A DNA stretch of 64,000 nt from contig CANJKZ010000977.1 in assembly GCA_947471745.1 (NCBI GenBank), positions 1,654,501 through 1,718,500 on the forward strand, given 5' to 3'. Numbering within the stretch: the stretch's first letter is position 1; the number at the start of each line of letters is the position of its first letter. A program made the position numbers and the translations under genes. The stretch comes from Closterium sp. Naga37s-1. Taxonomy: Eukaryota > Streptophyta > Zygnematophyceae > Desmidiales > Closteriaceae. The notes beneath the pieces were generated by a model. That model was not told the origin of the DNA. It did no database searches and worked only from the letters and a program-made list of their open reading frames with translations. This document shows positions 24,291 through 35,900 of the stretch, piece by piece.

Positions 24291-25846
24291 CGAAAGAGAT
24301 TGGAAGCGTGGGACCTAGGGAAAGGAGCGAGGGCGAGGAGAGGTTCACGCTTGGGCGAAGGGTCACGCTACGATATTCGCCGCGAGTTTACGCATCAGTT
24401 GCACTCAAACCTGCATTTCGACACCAGCGGACACTATCTTTGCGCGTCATCGAAATCCGCGCCACACTCATTCGTAAGGCGCCTCTGATTCCCCGCTATG
24501 TCTACAGGTATGCTCTATGCCTAGTTATCTGCGTGCTATCTCAAACTGTGCACAGTTTGGGATGGACGCCCTTTTCTGGTCGTTGTGGGAAGGACCACCC
24601 ATCACTCATATTCTTGTGCGCGAGAAACTTTTGTCGCAAATTGGTTTCGCGAGCGAAAATGCTTCGCACCCCAACCGAACCTCCGTGTCCCTCCCTTCCG
24701 AACCTAATTTTTTCCGTTGACTTCCGTTGAGTAATTCAGGTCTTGGGCTTTAAAAGCTTGACCCGCGCGGCCCGCAATTTGGGACACGGGCTTTAACCTT
24801 TACCCCAATGAAATATGGGAAATGTGGTGCTGCTGCGCTGTGCAAACGAAACTTGGGTGAATGGAGGGGAGAGGAGAACCTGCTTGGTTTGGGAGCACTT
24901 TGGCTGCTTCAGGTTCGGAAAACCGTGTGATCCCTCCCACCCAGCCATACAGTAAATAACAGCAGTTGTGGCTGCCCCGAATCAACCTCCCGCTTCCATC
25001 CAAACCGTATGAATGTTCAGGCCAGGAAGTAGCACTTCACTTGGTGAAGCTGGAAAACCGCTCCATAATGCACCTCATCGTACTTAACCGTATTCACTAA
25101 ACCGTACCGAAACTCCTCTCGTACCGAGCACATCCATCAACCAGACCTTTCTCTTGACTCGACTTGAAAGCGACACCATTGGCAGCCATTTCTACTTATG
25201 ACTGCTGGATCTAGCAGCGAGTGCGTGTGTGATGCATCATCCACAGACACAACTCGCATTCACACGATATCTCTAAGACCAGACCTCGACAATTACAATT
25301 ACAGTCTGCCTCGACCGTACTTTGCGCATCTGCTGCCTGCAATTACAGTCACTACCGGTCAGGAAACCCACTGAAACGGAGTCATTCCGTTAGCTTAGTA
25401 TCCACATGGCTCCTCCTCGGGCCGCCACAAGCGTGCGTTACTTTGCGGGACCAACGGCGGCCAGGAGACGAATAACGATAAGATTCGACGTCGGATCGGA
25501 CAGCCGACGTCGTCGTTTCTCCGACTGCATGCAAATCTTGGAAGGCCCATTAATTACTGCTCGCGGCGTTTTCGCCGCCGACTTGGGATCGATTCGGTCA
25601 ACCAATACGGCGCTGGCATTATATATCGTTCTCAGAGGCATCCGAGAATGAGAGGCCGAGCTCGAGGCCTCGTTATTCATCTTAATCTCGCACATCTGCA
25701 TCTGATGCCTTATTCATCAACCCGCACCATTTCCGCCTCGGCATTCTCGCAGCACAAGAGTAGTTCACTTGACTGCTGCCTCCCCGCTGCCTCCCTGCTG
25801 CCACTGCTGCCTCACTATCATAACTACTGGTATCTACAACGTCATT
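24291..25846. other. Intergenic and PPL-A upstream region
   Basis: No gene recognised. An inverted copy of the 18.8-kb element end (GTAATTCAGGTCTTGGGCTT) is at 24732-24756. From about 25400 on, the sequence is homologous, inverted, to the region upstream of PPL-B (48.24-47.78 kb), so the duplication includes promoter and 5' leader. Confidence 0.6.
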
Positions 25847-28800
25847 ATGGCGCCGCCCCGGACCGTCGGATCGTCCACGAGCATTCTCCCGCTAATCAAC
25901 GCCGGCCACGTGTCCTCCATCTGGCACGATATCCTCCTCAATCCGCCTCCGTCTCCCGCCAATGAATTCTCCTCCCCGCGCCACCCCGGTCCCCCCTTCC
26001 CCGCCTGCACCTTCTCCTTCGTCTGCCGCTCCGCCAAGTCCCCGTCCGCCGATTGCGGGAGCCGAGAGCTTCGTCGCCGCGACGACCCCCTTTTCTTGCG
26101 GGAGAAGCGGAAGGTCGTGTTGGGCCTAGACGGCAGTCGTATTAAAGTGCAGACCGATTGCGACTCAGAGACGTCGCCATCGCCGTCGCCGTCGCCGTCG
26201 CCGTCATCGTCGCCGAAGTCGTCGTCGTCGTCGTCGTTGGCGGCGCTTCTACTCGCGTCGCCGTGGAATCTGGGCATCATGCCGCAGACGTGCGTGCTCG
26301 CGTCGCGATCCATGTCGATGTTCTCCTGCGGGGATGCGAACGATGGTGATAATGAACACACAGATTCGCTCTTAACGGCGTGCGACAACGTACCTCTTGA
26401 AGCGCTGGAGATCGGGTCGCAGACGCGGGAACCTGGCGACGTGTACGACGTTTTCCCGCTGCTGGCGATGCCCCTGCGACTGCTGGGGGCGGAGCGAAAC
26501 AGCATGCCAATTTCGTGGAGGATTGTAACCATCGCAGCGGACGACGAGCTGGTGACGAGCGGGCAGCTGAAACATTCCATGCGCGATTTGTTGGATCGCG
26601 TTCGCGATTGGGCGAACAAAACGGATTTCTTTGGCGAAATCGTGGGACCAGGTATTATGCCAGTCTGTTTTGTTCACCATCCCCTCTCCAAACCATACTC
26701 TTTCACCCTCTTCCTTCGCTCCCCGGTCCTGCTGCTCTCTGTCCTACTCCCCTATCCAGACTACCCTCCCTCTCGCTCACCTCCCCACCCCGTTAAATCT
26801 CTCCTCGCCCTTTCATTCCATCCGTTGCTTCGCTTTCGCGCTTCGTAATCGCTCCCAGCTCATCCCAGCCATTTTCCCGCTCCTCTGTCGCCCCCTCTCC
26901 TCGCCCTCCCCGTTTTCCACTCCCCGCGGTTCCTCGTCCCCGCAGGCCGCTCCCCCAATCCCTGCTTCGGCGCCTCCCCCTCTCCCTCACCCGCGGATGC
27001 AGCGGAAAAAGAAGCGCGGGGAAGACCTTTAGGACTTGAAGGCTTGAGAACAAAGAGCCTGGAGAGGGGAGCGTGGGGCGGCGGAAGCGGCGGAAGCGGA
27101 GGAGCCCTGATGCGAATCTCACGAATCGGCGGTCGAGATTCGTTGATCGGACGCGTGACGTTAGGAGCGGAGGAACCCGGGGAAGAATGGGGAAAGTCTG
27201 CACGGGAAGCAGAGGGAGCGGAGGAAGCGGAGGATCAAGCGGAGCAAGCAGCCATGGAAGCCAGGGAAGCAGAGGCGGCGGAGAAAGCAGCAGAGCAAGC
27301 GAGGGAAGCGGAGCAAACGGTGCTGTACGCTCACAGCACGTGGCGGATCCTCTGCCCCTCTCTGCGCCGCCCTGTTCTCAAGCGCCTGGGCAGCTCGCAC
27401 CTGCCCGAGAAGCACCATGGCGGCTCGCACCTGCCCGAGAAACAGCAGCAGCAACAGGAGCGGCAGAATTGGCTTGTCCGCAGCCCCCCTGTACCTGCAT
27501 GCCGTTCTGCCTATGCTCTGCCGGATTCCTCATATTCAGCCTCGTCTGAATCAGATTCGATATCGTACAAGGCCGCGTGCTCCAGCCGGGTGGCGTATCA
27601 AATCCCCCAAAGCAGATCTGATCCGAATCTCAGCGCCACAGCCGTGTGGAGACTGATTGCTCCTCCCGAGAGCTATGGGCTTCCGGGTTTGGTCTCTCCT
27701 CGTGGGGTGGGGCCGAATGGAGGAGGAAGCAGAGGAGGAGAAGGAGGGGGAGGAGGAGGAGTGAAAGGCGGTGTCGCAAGGAGAGAGGAGAGCAAGCACA
27801 TGCATGACTTTGCTTCGATGATGAAGGGCAAGGATTGGCTACACAGTCACGACTTCAAAGACTGGCTACACAGTCACGACTTCAAAGACTGGCTACACAG
27901 TCACGACTTCAAAGACTGGCTTCACAGTCACGACTTCAAAGACTGGCTTCACAGTCACGACTTCAAAGACTGGCTTCACAGTCACGACTTCAAAGACTGG
28001 CTACACAGTCACGACTTCAAAGACTGGCTTCACAGTCACGACTTCAAAGACTGGCTTCACAGTCACGACTTCAAAGACTGGCTTCACAGTCACGACTTCA
28101 AAGACTGGCTACACAGTCACGACTTCAAAGACTGGCTACACAGTCACGACTTCAAAGACTGGCTTCACAGTCACGACTTCAAAGACTGGCTTCACAGTCA
28201 CGACTTCAAAGACTGGCTTCACACTCACGACTTCAAAGACTGGCTTCACACTCACGACTTCAAAGACTGGCTTCACACTCACGACTTCAAAGACTGGCTT
28301 CACACTCACGACTTCAAAGACTGGCTTCACACTCACGACTTCAAAGACTGGCTTCACACTCACGACTTCAAAGACTGGCTTCACACTCACGACTTCAAAG
28401 ACTGGCTTCACAGTCACGACTTCAAAGACTGGCTTCACACTCACGACTTCAAAGACTGGCTTCACACTCACGACTTCAAAGACTGGCTTCACACTCACGA
28501 CTTCAAAGACTGGCTTCACAGTCACGACTTCAAAGACTGGCTTCACAGTCACGACTTCAAAGACTGGCTTCACACTCACGACTTCAAAGACTGGCTTCAC
28601 ACTCACGACTTCAAAGACTGGCTTCACACTCACGACTTCAAAGACTGGCTTCACATTCACGTCTTCAAAGACTGGCTTCACAGTCACGACTTCAAAGACT
28701 GGCTTCACACTCACGACTTCAAAGACTGGCTTCACACTCACGACTTCAAAGACTGGCTTCACACTCACGACTTTGCTTCTATGATAAAGCACAAAGATGG

Positions 28801-30550
28801 GCGGCACAGTCACGAATCTAAAGACTGGCATCACAGCTCTGAGACTGCTGGCCGGCTTGCGGTTACTGCTGCTAAGGTTGCAGCGACGGCGGCAGCAGCA
28901 GCGGCTGAAGCTGTAAAGTCTGCTGCTGTTGCTGCAAACCGGCATGCGGCTACAGCTGCTGCTGTTGCTGCGAATCGACATGCTGTGGCAGAAACTGTGG
29001 CAGAAATTGTGGCAGAAACTGTGGCAAGAAGTGTAGCACGGCCTTTTACACCCCCAGCTCATTCCTCTCTTCTCAAGCCTGGTCATCCTCCTTCCGGGTT
29101 GACTATAAAGTCACGCCTCCCTCCTCTATCCCTTCCTCTCGCTCCCTCATCTCGATCCCCTCCTCTCACCCCCTCATCCCAACCCCCTCCTCTCGCTCCA
29201 TCACGATCTCCCCATCTCACCCCCTCCTCCGAATCTCCTCCTCTCACTCCCTCATCCCAACCCCCTCCTCTCGCTCCATCACCATCTCCCCATCTCACCC
29301 CCTCCTCCGAATCTCCTCCTCTCACTCCCTCATCCCAAACCTCGCCTCTCACTCCCTCAGACTCCTCCTCCGCCTCCTTATCCCCTTCTGTTCGCCGCTC
29401 CAGCCTGAAATCAGCTGCTACCTCCGCTGCTTCTCCAAGAACCGGCTCCCCTCCTCTCTCTCCCTCTCACCCCACCGCATCCCCATCCCCCGCTGCTCGC
29501 CGCTCTAGCTTGGAATCACCTGGTGGTACTTTCACGGCTGCTTCTCCAAAACTAGTCTCCCCTTCTCCTCACCGCTGCAGTCTGATATCACCTGCTAGTA
29601 CCTCCACCGCTTCTTCTCCGAGACTCGCCTCCCACTCTGCCCGCTGCTCGATCCTAAAATCAGCCAGCACTAGCGGGGTTTCTCCAAGACCCGGCAAGCG
29701 GGTGTCCTGGAACCTTCACCCAGATAGCCCAGATAGCCCACCTGCCCCTGCCAGTGCAACATCTGGGGGAGCTAGATCACCAGGGGGAGGGGGACCTCAA
29801 TCACCAGGGGGAGGCGGTTACCAGCCCATTTCACGAAGGGCATCGTGGCATGCAGGCACCTCTTCTGACATGCTTCCTCATGGCAACCGTGCTGCTCACA
29901 TCCCTGCTGCTGTTGACTGTCATGTTGACAGTCGTGTTGCTCACATCCCTGCTGCTGTTGACTGTCGTGTTGACAGTCGTGTTGCTCACATCCCTGCTGC
30001 TGTTGACTGTCGTGTTGACAGTCGTGTTGCTCACATCCCTGCTGCTGTTGACAATCGTGTTGCTATTCACACCCGTGCGGCTGCGGGTGCAGGTGCACCA
30101 GGCGGGCAGGCAATAAATATTTTTGATAAAATCGCTGGTGAAGCTGCTGAGGCTAGTCAGGGAACAAAGGTCCCAGCAGGTGCTGCTGGTGCTGGTGTTG
30201 CTGTTTCTGCTGCTGTTGCACATGCTTCTGCTCCTTCCGCTGCCACGGCTGCTGGTGCTGCTGTAACTGCTACTGCACTTTCACTCTCTTCCCGTCCTTC
30301 CCCACTCGCTTCCCCACTCACAGCTCAAACTATCACAATGAATCGACCTTCCAGACCTTCTTGGAATCTTCCTGCATCCAAGGTTCCTGTAAATAACTCG
30401 AGTCGCAACCAGGTTCGCAGCCGTTTTGCAACAGCTGAAGTCCCGAGCGGGTCGAAAGGTAACCGAGCCGAGGTCCAGGGAGAAGAGGGAGAAAGGAGCG
30501 TGCTCCATTTGTGGTGGTGCCTAGCCGCAGCTTGCACACGCAGACCTTAA
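25847..30550 (+). CDS. PPL-A: inorganic-pyrophosphatase-like domain plus His/Ser-rich repeat tail
   Basis: Two exons, 25847-26651 and 26946-30550 (donor CAG/GTATTA, acceptor CCGCAG). Together they give 4410 nt, 1469 residues, in frame; PPL-B has the same junction. Exon 1 resembles soluble family I pyrophosphatase: SSIWHDI matches the family's WHD(I/L), SPWNLGIMPQT matches the YPHNYGFIPxT strand, and CDNVPLEALEIG matches the DNDPLDVL signature, followed by GDVYDVFPLLAMPL and SWRIVTIAADDE. Key acidic residues are altered (second signature Asp to Val, third to Glu, and the TDWK-type Asp to Ser), so hydrolytic activity is doubtful. Exon 2 carries about 35 copies of DWLHSHDFK, Ala-rich and Ser/Pro-rich regions, RRSSL sites and KRVSWN, an RVxF-like phosphatase-1 docking motif. 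Function unknown; the fold assignment is by motif only. Confidence 0.65.
27829..28775 (+). repeat. 27-bp coding minisatellite (DWLHSHDFK) in PPL-A
   Basis: About 35 near-identical 27-bp units, in frame, encoding DWLH(S/T)HDFK. Variants cluster in runs (S then T), showing recent slippage or unequal exchange. PPL-B has only a diverged, non-expanded equivalent around 43.9-44.36 kb. Confidence 0.95.
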
Positions 30551-31044
30551 TCCAAGCTGCATGATAAGGGTCCTCCTCCCTGTCTGAGTTTTCAGATGTT
30601 CAGCTAGGGTCTTGAGTTCAATATTCTACGGCAAGGGAACTTGCGGTACGGTATTTGCTTCTTAACTGGTTATGTCTCCAGGGATGTAAGGAATCTCCAG
30701 ACGGTTTTGTTCATGGTCGACTGGTAGTTGGAAATAGGGTACAAAGGGCGCCCCAGGTGTATGTTTCTGGCCCAACTCGCAAATCGGCAACGACGCCCGA
30801 ATGCTCTACTGTTTGTTATTTCATTACAACTGACAATGTTCCATGCCTTAACGTTTGCTTCACATACTCACAATGTCCGGAACACAGCCCTCAGCAGACA
30901 CACTTCGCCTTTGCAGGTTCCATTCTCGGTTTGCACCATTATACAGGACATTTGTGCGCACCGTATTGTTTGCCACCTTACAGTTCCCAGTATACTGTAC
31001 TAGACAATCCCATCTCCATTAAAATCACCATCACAAACTGAAAC
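30551..31044. other. Convergent intergenic region between PPL-A and DCL-B
   Basis: Contains the 3' flanks of the two genes. No further gene, repeat or clear terminator signal seen. Confidence 0.6.
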
Positions 31045-32930
31045 TTATGGAAGCATATTGGCACTGGAAGGCCACTCTTTGGAGGCTAAGGCTTGTAACA
31101 CTGCTGCTGCTGTCAATTGTTTTGCCACCCTTTTCGAGGGCATTGCTTTACCTTCAACCCTTACCACTGTCGATCCATCGGCTGCTTTAACAACACAATC
31201 CATGCAAAAGGTGCCATTTAGAAACCTGAAAACAAAAGAAAACATTCGAAAAAAAGAAAAGAAAAAAAACACTCGGATAGTTACAAACAACAGCCTTTAC
31301 TTTCACTGATTGGTGGATTGGCAGTGAAAATAATGAGAAGTTACATACCTGGGAGCGCCAGTGTTCCCACCACCAGGTTGACAGCTGTCACCACCAGCAG
31401 GTCTCGCATCCCCACTACCACCACCACAAGCAGCACTGGTAGAGCCACCAACGGCTGAATCACCACCGTTGATTACACCACCATTGCGAGATCCACCATC
31501 CAATGGCACATCCCCAGCAGCAGCAGCCACTGCAGGCGCAGCAGCAGCAGCATCAGCAGCAGCAGCAGCAGCAGCAGCCACTGCAGGCGCAGCAGAGGTG
31601 CACCCAACAGTACTCCTACCTTGTGCTGATCCATTACCACCTACAGTAGCCTCGGTGTTGGAGGGTGGAGATATGATTCTATCGCTGTACACTGCCGTCC
31701 AACGCCGCCCCATGCACGTGTGATTCAGGGCGGATATAGCCGCCGGACCTGGCTCACAGCCTCGGGGCCCAACCAGGGCACCTGGAGCAGCCGAACCTAT
31801 TTCACTCTCCCCTCCTAGTTTTGCCAACTCTCCAGCGGCTGCTGCTGCTTCTTCTGCTACCACCCCCTTTCCAGACTTCCCTCGCTTCCTCTTCTTCCCT
31901 CCTGCCTTCTTCTGCCCACCATTACAATCACTGATCCCTCCAATCTTCAAGCCACCCTCAGGCAGATCTCCGTCCATCCCTGCAATGCCTTCTGCTCCTG
32001 CCTCCTTCCCCTCCCCTCCCTCATCTCCTTCCTCCGTCTGCCCCTCCCATGCGGCCCTCATTGCCCCCAGCACCCGCGCCCCCTCTGCCTCCTGGTACAA
32101 TTGCCGGAATCCCTGAACAGTCTGGAGGGAGAAGAGGAGAGGGGAGAGAGTAGGCGGAGAGACACGGCAAGACCAGTGAGTTCAAAGGGCCTCATAGCCC
32201 CCAGCATGCGCACCCTCTCTGTCTCCTGGTACAGTCACACTCACATCTCCAGCACCTGATTCCTCTGCTCATATATAGTCACACTCAAAGCTCCCTTCGT
32301 CACATTCACAGCATTACTATCACCTAGGTGCATCAAACTCACCTTGGCCCTCATCAGCACGCCAGAAGCTGCTTCCACCGTTGCTGCTACATCATCCACC
32401 CCCCACCCCTCCCCCAGCACCACTCCTCTCACCTCCACTTCCATTACCACACCCTCCTCTCCCTCCCCTCCTCCGCCTCCTCTTCCCCCCACGCCCTTTT
32501 CAAACAGCCCATTTTCCACTCCCTCCTCCCCCTCCTCCCCCTTCTCCCCCTCCTCCCCCTTCTCCCCTCCTCTCCTCCCAACACTGCTCCCACACACCAT
32601 CCCTCCGTCCCTCCCACTCTCCTCGTGCTTCCACGCCCCATCCCCTTCCCCTTCCCTTTCCTCCCCTTTTCCCCACTCTCCCCCACACTCCTCCCCCCAC
32701 CCCTCCCCCCAGTTTCCCCCCCACTGCTCCCCCCCTCCCCCGCCCCCCTGCGCCTTGGGCACATAAATGGGAGCGGGGAGGGCGAGGGCACAGCAGAAAA
32801 GGAGCAGGGCGGAGGGGGGGTGGAGGGAGAGAGGATGCAGCAGGGGGATAGGGCAGAGCCAAGAAGAAACCACATGCCACGTGCGGGCGAGAGGGCACGG
32901 GGGATGGAGAGGGGGAGGTGCGAGGGGGTT
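31045..32930 (-). CDS. DCL-B C-terminal dsRNA-binding segments
   Basis: After LHPPSALLLFCCA (Dicer post-RNase IIIb helix), a first dsRBD-like strand set reads VEVRGVVLGEGWGVDDVAAT plus VEAASGVLMRAK. A second begins SALNHTCMGRRWTAVYSDRI, and the last exon reads TFCMDCVVKAADGSTVVRVE, SKRVAKQLTAAAVLQALASK and ends at TAA 31047-31045. Gly/Glu-rich and Ala-rich linkers separate them. These probably help hold dsRNA. Confidence 0.65.
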
Positions 32931-35900
32931 GAGTGCGGTGGAAGCGGTGTTTGGAGGAGTGGAGTCAAGAAAGACTGCTGCTGTGAGGGTCTTGATGAGA
33001 TCAGAGACGTCCTGATGGGGGGGAGGAGGAGGCGAGAAGGGAAGCGAGAAGGAAGTAGAGGAAAGAAGAATGGTGAAGCAAGAAGATTTCTGGTATCACT
33101 GGCAACTCTGACACCAGTTTTAGGGTAACATGTGGTTACACGACATAGTCATATGGTTACGGCTACGTGGTTACACGGTTACACGGTTACATGGTTCCTC
33201 GGTGGGAAGAAGTTACCTTAGGAAACGGCTTCTGCCCTCCATCATCATCATCATCATCAGCATCATCCTCGGGAACCCCCATGCCATCCAAATGACTTCT
33301 TAGGCCATTCAGACAAGCGCTCATGGGAGCAGAACCCATGGAAGCAGAGCCTGTGGGAGGAGAGCCCACGGGAGCGGGATTTACTGAAGCAGAACCCAGG
33401 TGAGTGGAATCCGTGTGAACATTCATGTGACTAGAACCACTGGCATGTACCCATTCATTCGTCCCCTCCTCTTTCCTCTGCCACACCCTCCCCACCTCCT
33501 CAACACTCCTCTCTGCAGCCCTTGCAGCCGAATCAGCAGCCCTATCAGAAGCAGCCCTATCAGCAGCAGCCTTGGCCGCCCGCTGTATCTTGCGCACCAA
33601 TCGCAGCAGCCCACGGCACGCCGCCAGCTGGCAGAACCGCTCCGAGTGGATCACGGCCTTGCGCAGGTTCGTCAGCTGGTGCGGGGACGGCCGGGCGGCA
33701 TGTGATGACGTGGCATGCGGTGACGTGGCAGCAGGTGAATGGGCCGCCCCAAATGTTGCTCGCACCATGTGGTGCATGACTAGAAAGTCTAGCACAGCTT
33801 CTCCCAGGAACACAAGCCGCCTCTCCCACTTCAACTCCCCCTCCCGTATCGCCTCCCTCAGAATCCCCTCATCCCTGAACCGGTATCCCATTGCATCCTG
33901 CAGCTCCGACAACCAACCAGCTGCTGCCACGTGGCGCCTAGGTTCCAGAAAGCTGGGCTGGTGGATCTGCAGCTCCTGGTCCTGCTCCTGATGCTGCTGC
34001 ACGCACTCCCCTTCGAGCAATTTCAAGCGTTTCTCTGGCGGCTGAAGCGGCAGCAGGGACGGCTGTCCAGGTAACTCCAACGCATGCTTGCTGCCACTCA
34101 CCCTTTGCCCGGCTTCTCGCGATGCCGCCACTTTTGCTGCCACTGCTACTGTTGCCTCTTCTCCAGCTGCCGCTGCTGCTTTCATTCCTAGTGCCCGTTG
34201 CTCCAGATGTGCCACACCTGGCTCTTCAGCAACTCTCGGTACCCCTCCCTCCACCAGCCCTTCCGCCTCTTTCCCCTTCCACGTGTATGAAGAAGTGTTT
34301 TGAGACGTCTCAAAACACTTCTTCATACACGTGGCTTTCGTTCCTAGTGCCACATCTGGCTCTTCTATAACTCTCGATACCCCTCCCTCCACCAGCCCTT
34401 CCGCCTCTTTCCCCTTCCACGTCATCTCTCCCCTCAGCAACTCCCCCACACCCTCCGTAGGAAGGCCCAGCCACCTCAGCACCGGCAGCGCCATGTCAGC
34501 GCCGCCGCACCGCCAGCTGGCGCCCACCAAGGACTCTGCCACGTCAGCAAGCGTTTTCTTGCCCAGCTGGCGCGCTGACTTGGCGGCTGCTGCTGCCTGC
34601 GCTGCTGCCAGCGAGGCGAAGGCGGAGTCCAGAAGGGCTTTGGGGCCAGGAGGGAGATTCTGAGAAACTGCGGTAGCTTGAGAGGGTGATGGAGGAGGTG
34701 GTGGTGCTGCTTGTGACTGGGAGAGTGAGGGGGAGCGTGAAGGGGAGTGTGCAGGGGAGGGTGAGAGAGCGTGAGAGAGGGAGTCAGCCAGAAGCAGCAC
34801 AGCGTGGGAGGGAGGGACGAGAGGGCCGACCCAGTCGGATGGTCTGAAGGGCTTGCAGCGAACGAGAGCAGGTACTCCGGCTTTAACTGCCAGCGCTGCA
34901 AGGTGCTTGTTTGACACTAGCTTCACGCACTGCCCCTTCATGTCATCGTATGTTGGCAGGGAGGCCGTGCTTTCATCGTATGAAACACTCCTCTTTCGTT
35001 CTCCATGCCCCTGCCCACGATGCTGTGGCTGGGGTGGCAAGCCAGCAGCAGCGAACAGGTGGCAGGAGGCGGCGAGCTGCACGCAGCTGTCTCCCAGCAC
35101 CTCGTCACTCTCGTACGTCCCAACGCCGCTCTCCGTTGTGCCCGGGCAGGTGAGCGCTTGCAGGAGCTGAGGGGGAAATGGGGGAGAGGGTGGGGTGTTG
35201 GTGGGTGGAGAAGGACGGCTGAGGCGCAAGAATGGAAGGAAACACCAAGCTGCACGCAGCTGTCCCCCAGCACAGCACCTAGTCGCTCTCGTACGTGCCG
35301 ATGCCACTCTCTGTTGTGCTGGGGCAGGTGAGCGCACGCAGGAGCTGCGGTGCGGGGGGGAAAGGAAGGGAGGGAGAGTGAGACAAGTTGGTGGGTGGAT
35401 AGGGATGGAAGGGAGCACCAAGCTGCACACAGCTGTCACCTCGTCACTCTCGTACGTGTCGACGCCGCTCTCTGTTGTGCTTGGGCAGGCGAGGGCGGGC
35501 AGGAGCTGAGGGGTGCGGGGAAGAAAGCGAGGGTGAGAGAGAGAGGGAGAGGGGGAGGGAACGAGGGAGGGAACGAGGGAGGGAACGAGGGAGGGAACGA
35601 GGGAGGGAAGAAAGATGTGCTGGTGAGTGGATAGGGGTGGTTGAGGTGCAAAAATAGAGGCGCGCAGCGAGCTGCAGGCATCTGTCCTCGTATTCGCGCG
35701 AGATTAGTCGACTGAAAAATCCACTCATCTCACGCAGTGAGCTGCACGAATCTGTCCCCATGTTTATGCGGGCAGGAAGGAGATGCGTACCCAAGCACCT
35801 CATTAAAATGACTCAAATGCATCGCAGGAAAATGAGGTTCTTGCTTGTAGAGTCGACACAAGAATCGGTGCAGTGCAGAGCAGAGCAGTGCAGAGCAGAG

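Noticed and set aside
22181-24366. 650-codon Ser/Pro/Leu-rich frame on the minus strand
   Set aside because: A by-product of purine-rich satellite DNA lacking stops on the complementary strand.
24131-24730. Possible coding exon downstream of the 24-kb satellite
   Set aside because: About 200 open codons but no recognisable family and no clear splice partners; not reported as a gene.
25406-25651. 81-codon frame upstream of PPL-A (MAPPRAATSV...)
   Set aside because: The inverted homologous region upstream of PPL-B does not keep the frame, so it is treated as promoter or leader.
27835-28821. Plus-strand SRLQRLAT repeat frame and minus-strand VFEVVSVKP frame
   Set aside because: Shadow frames of the DWLHSHDFK coding repeat; only the exon 2 frame links to a conserved splice junction.
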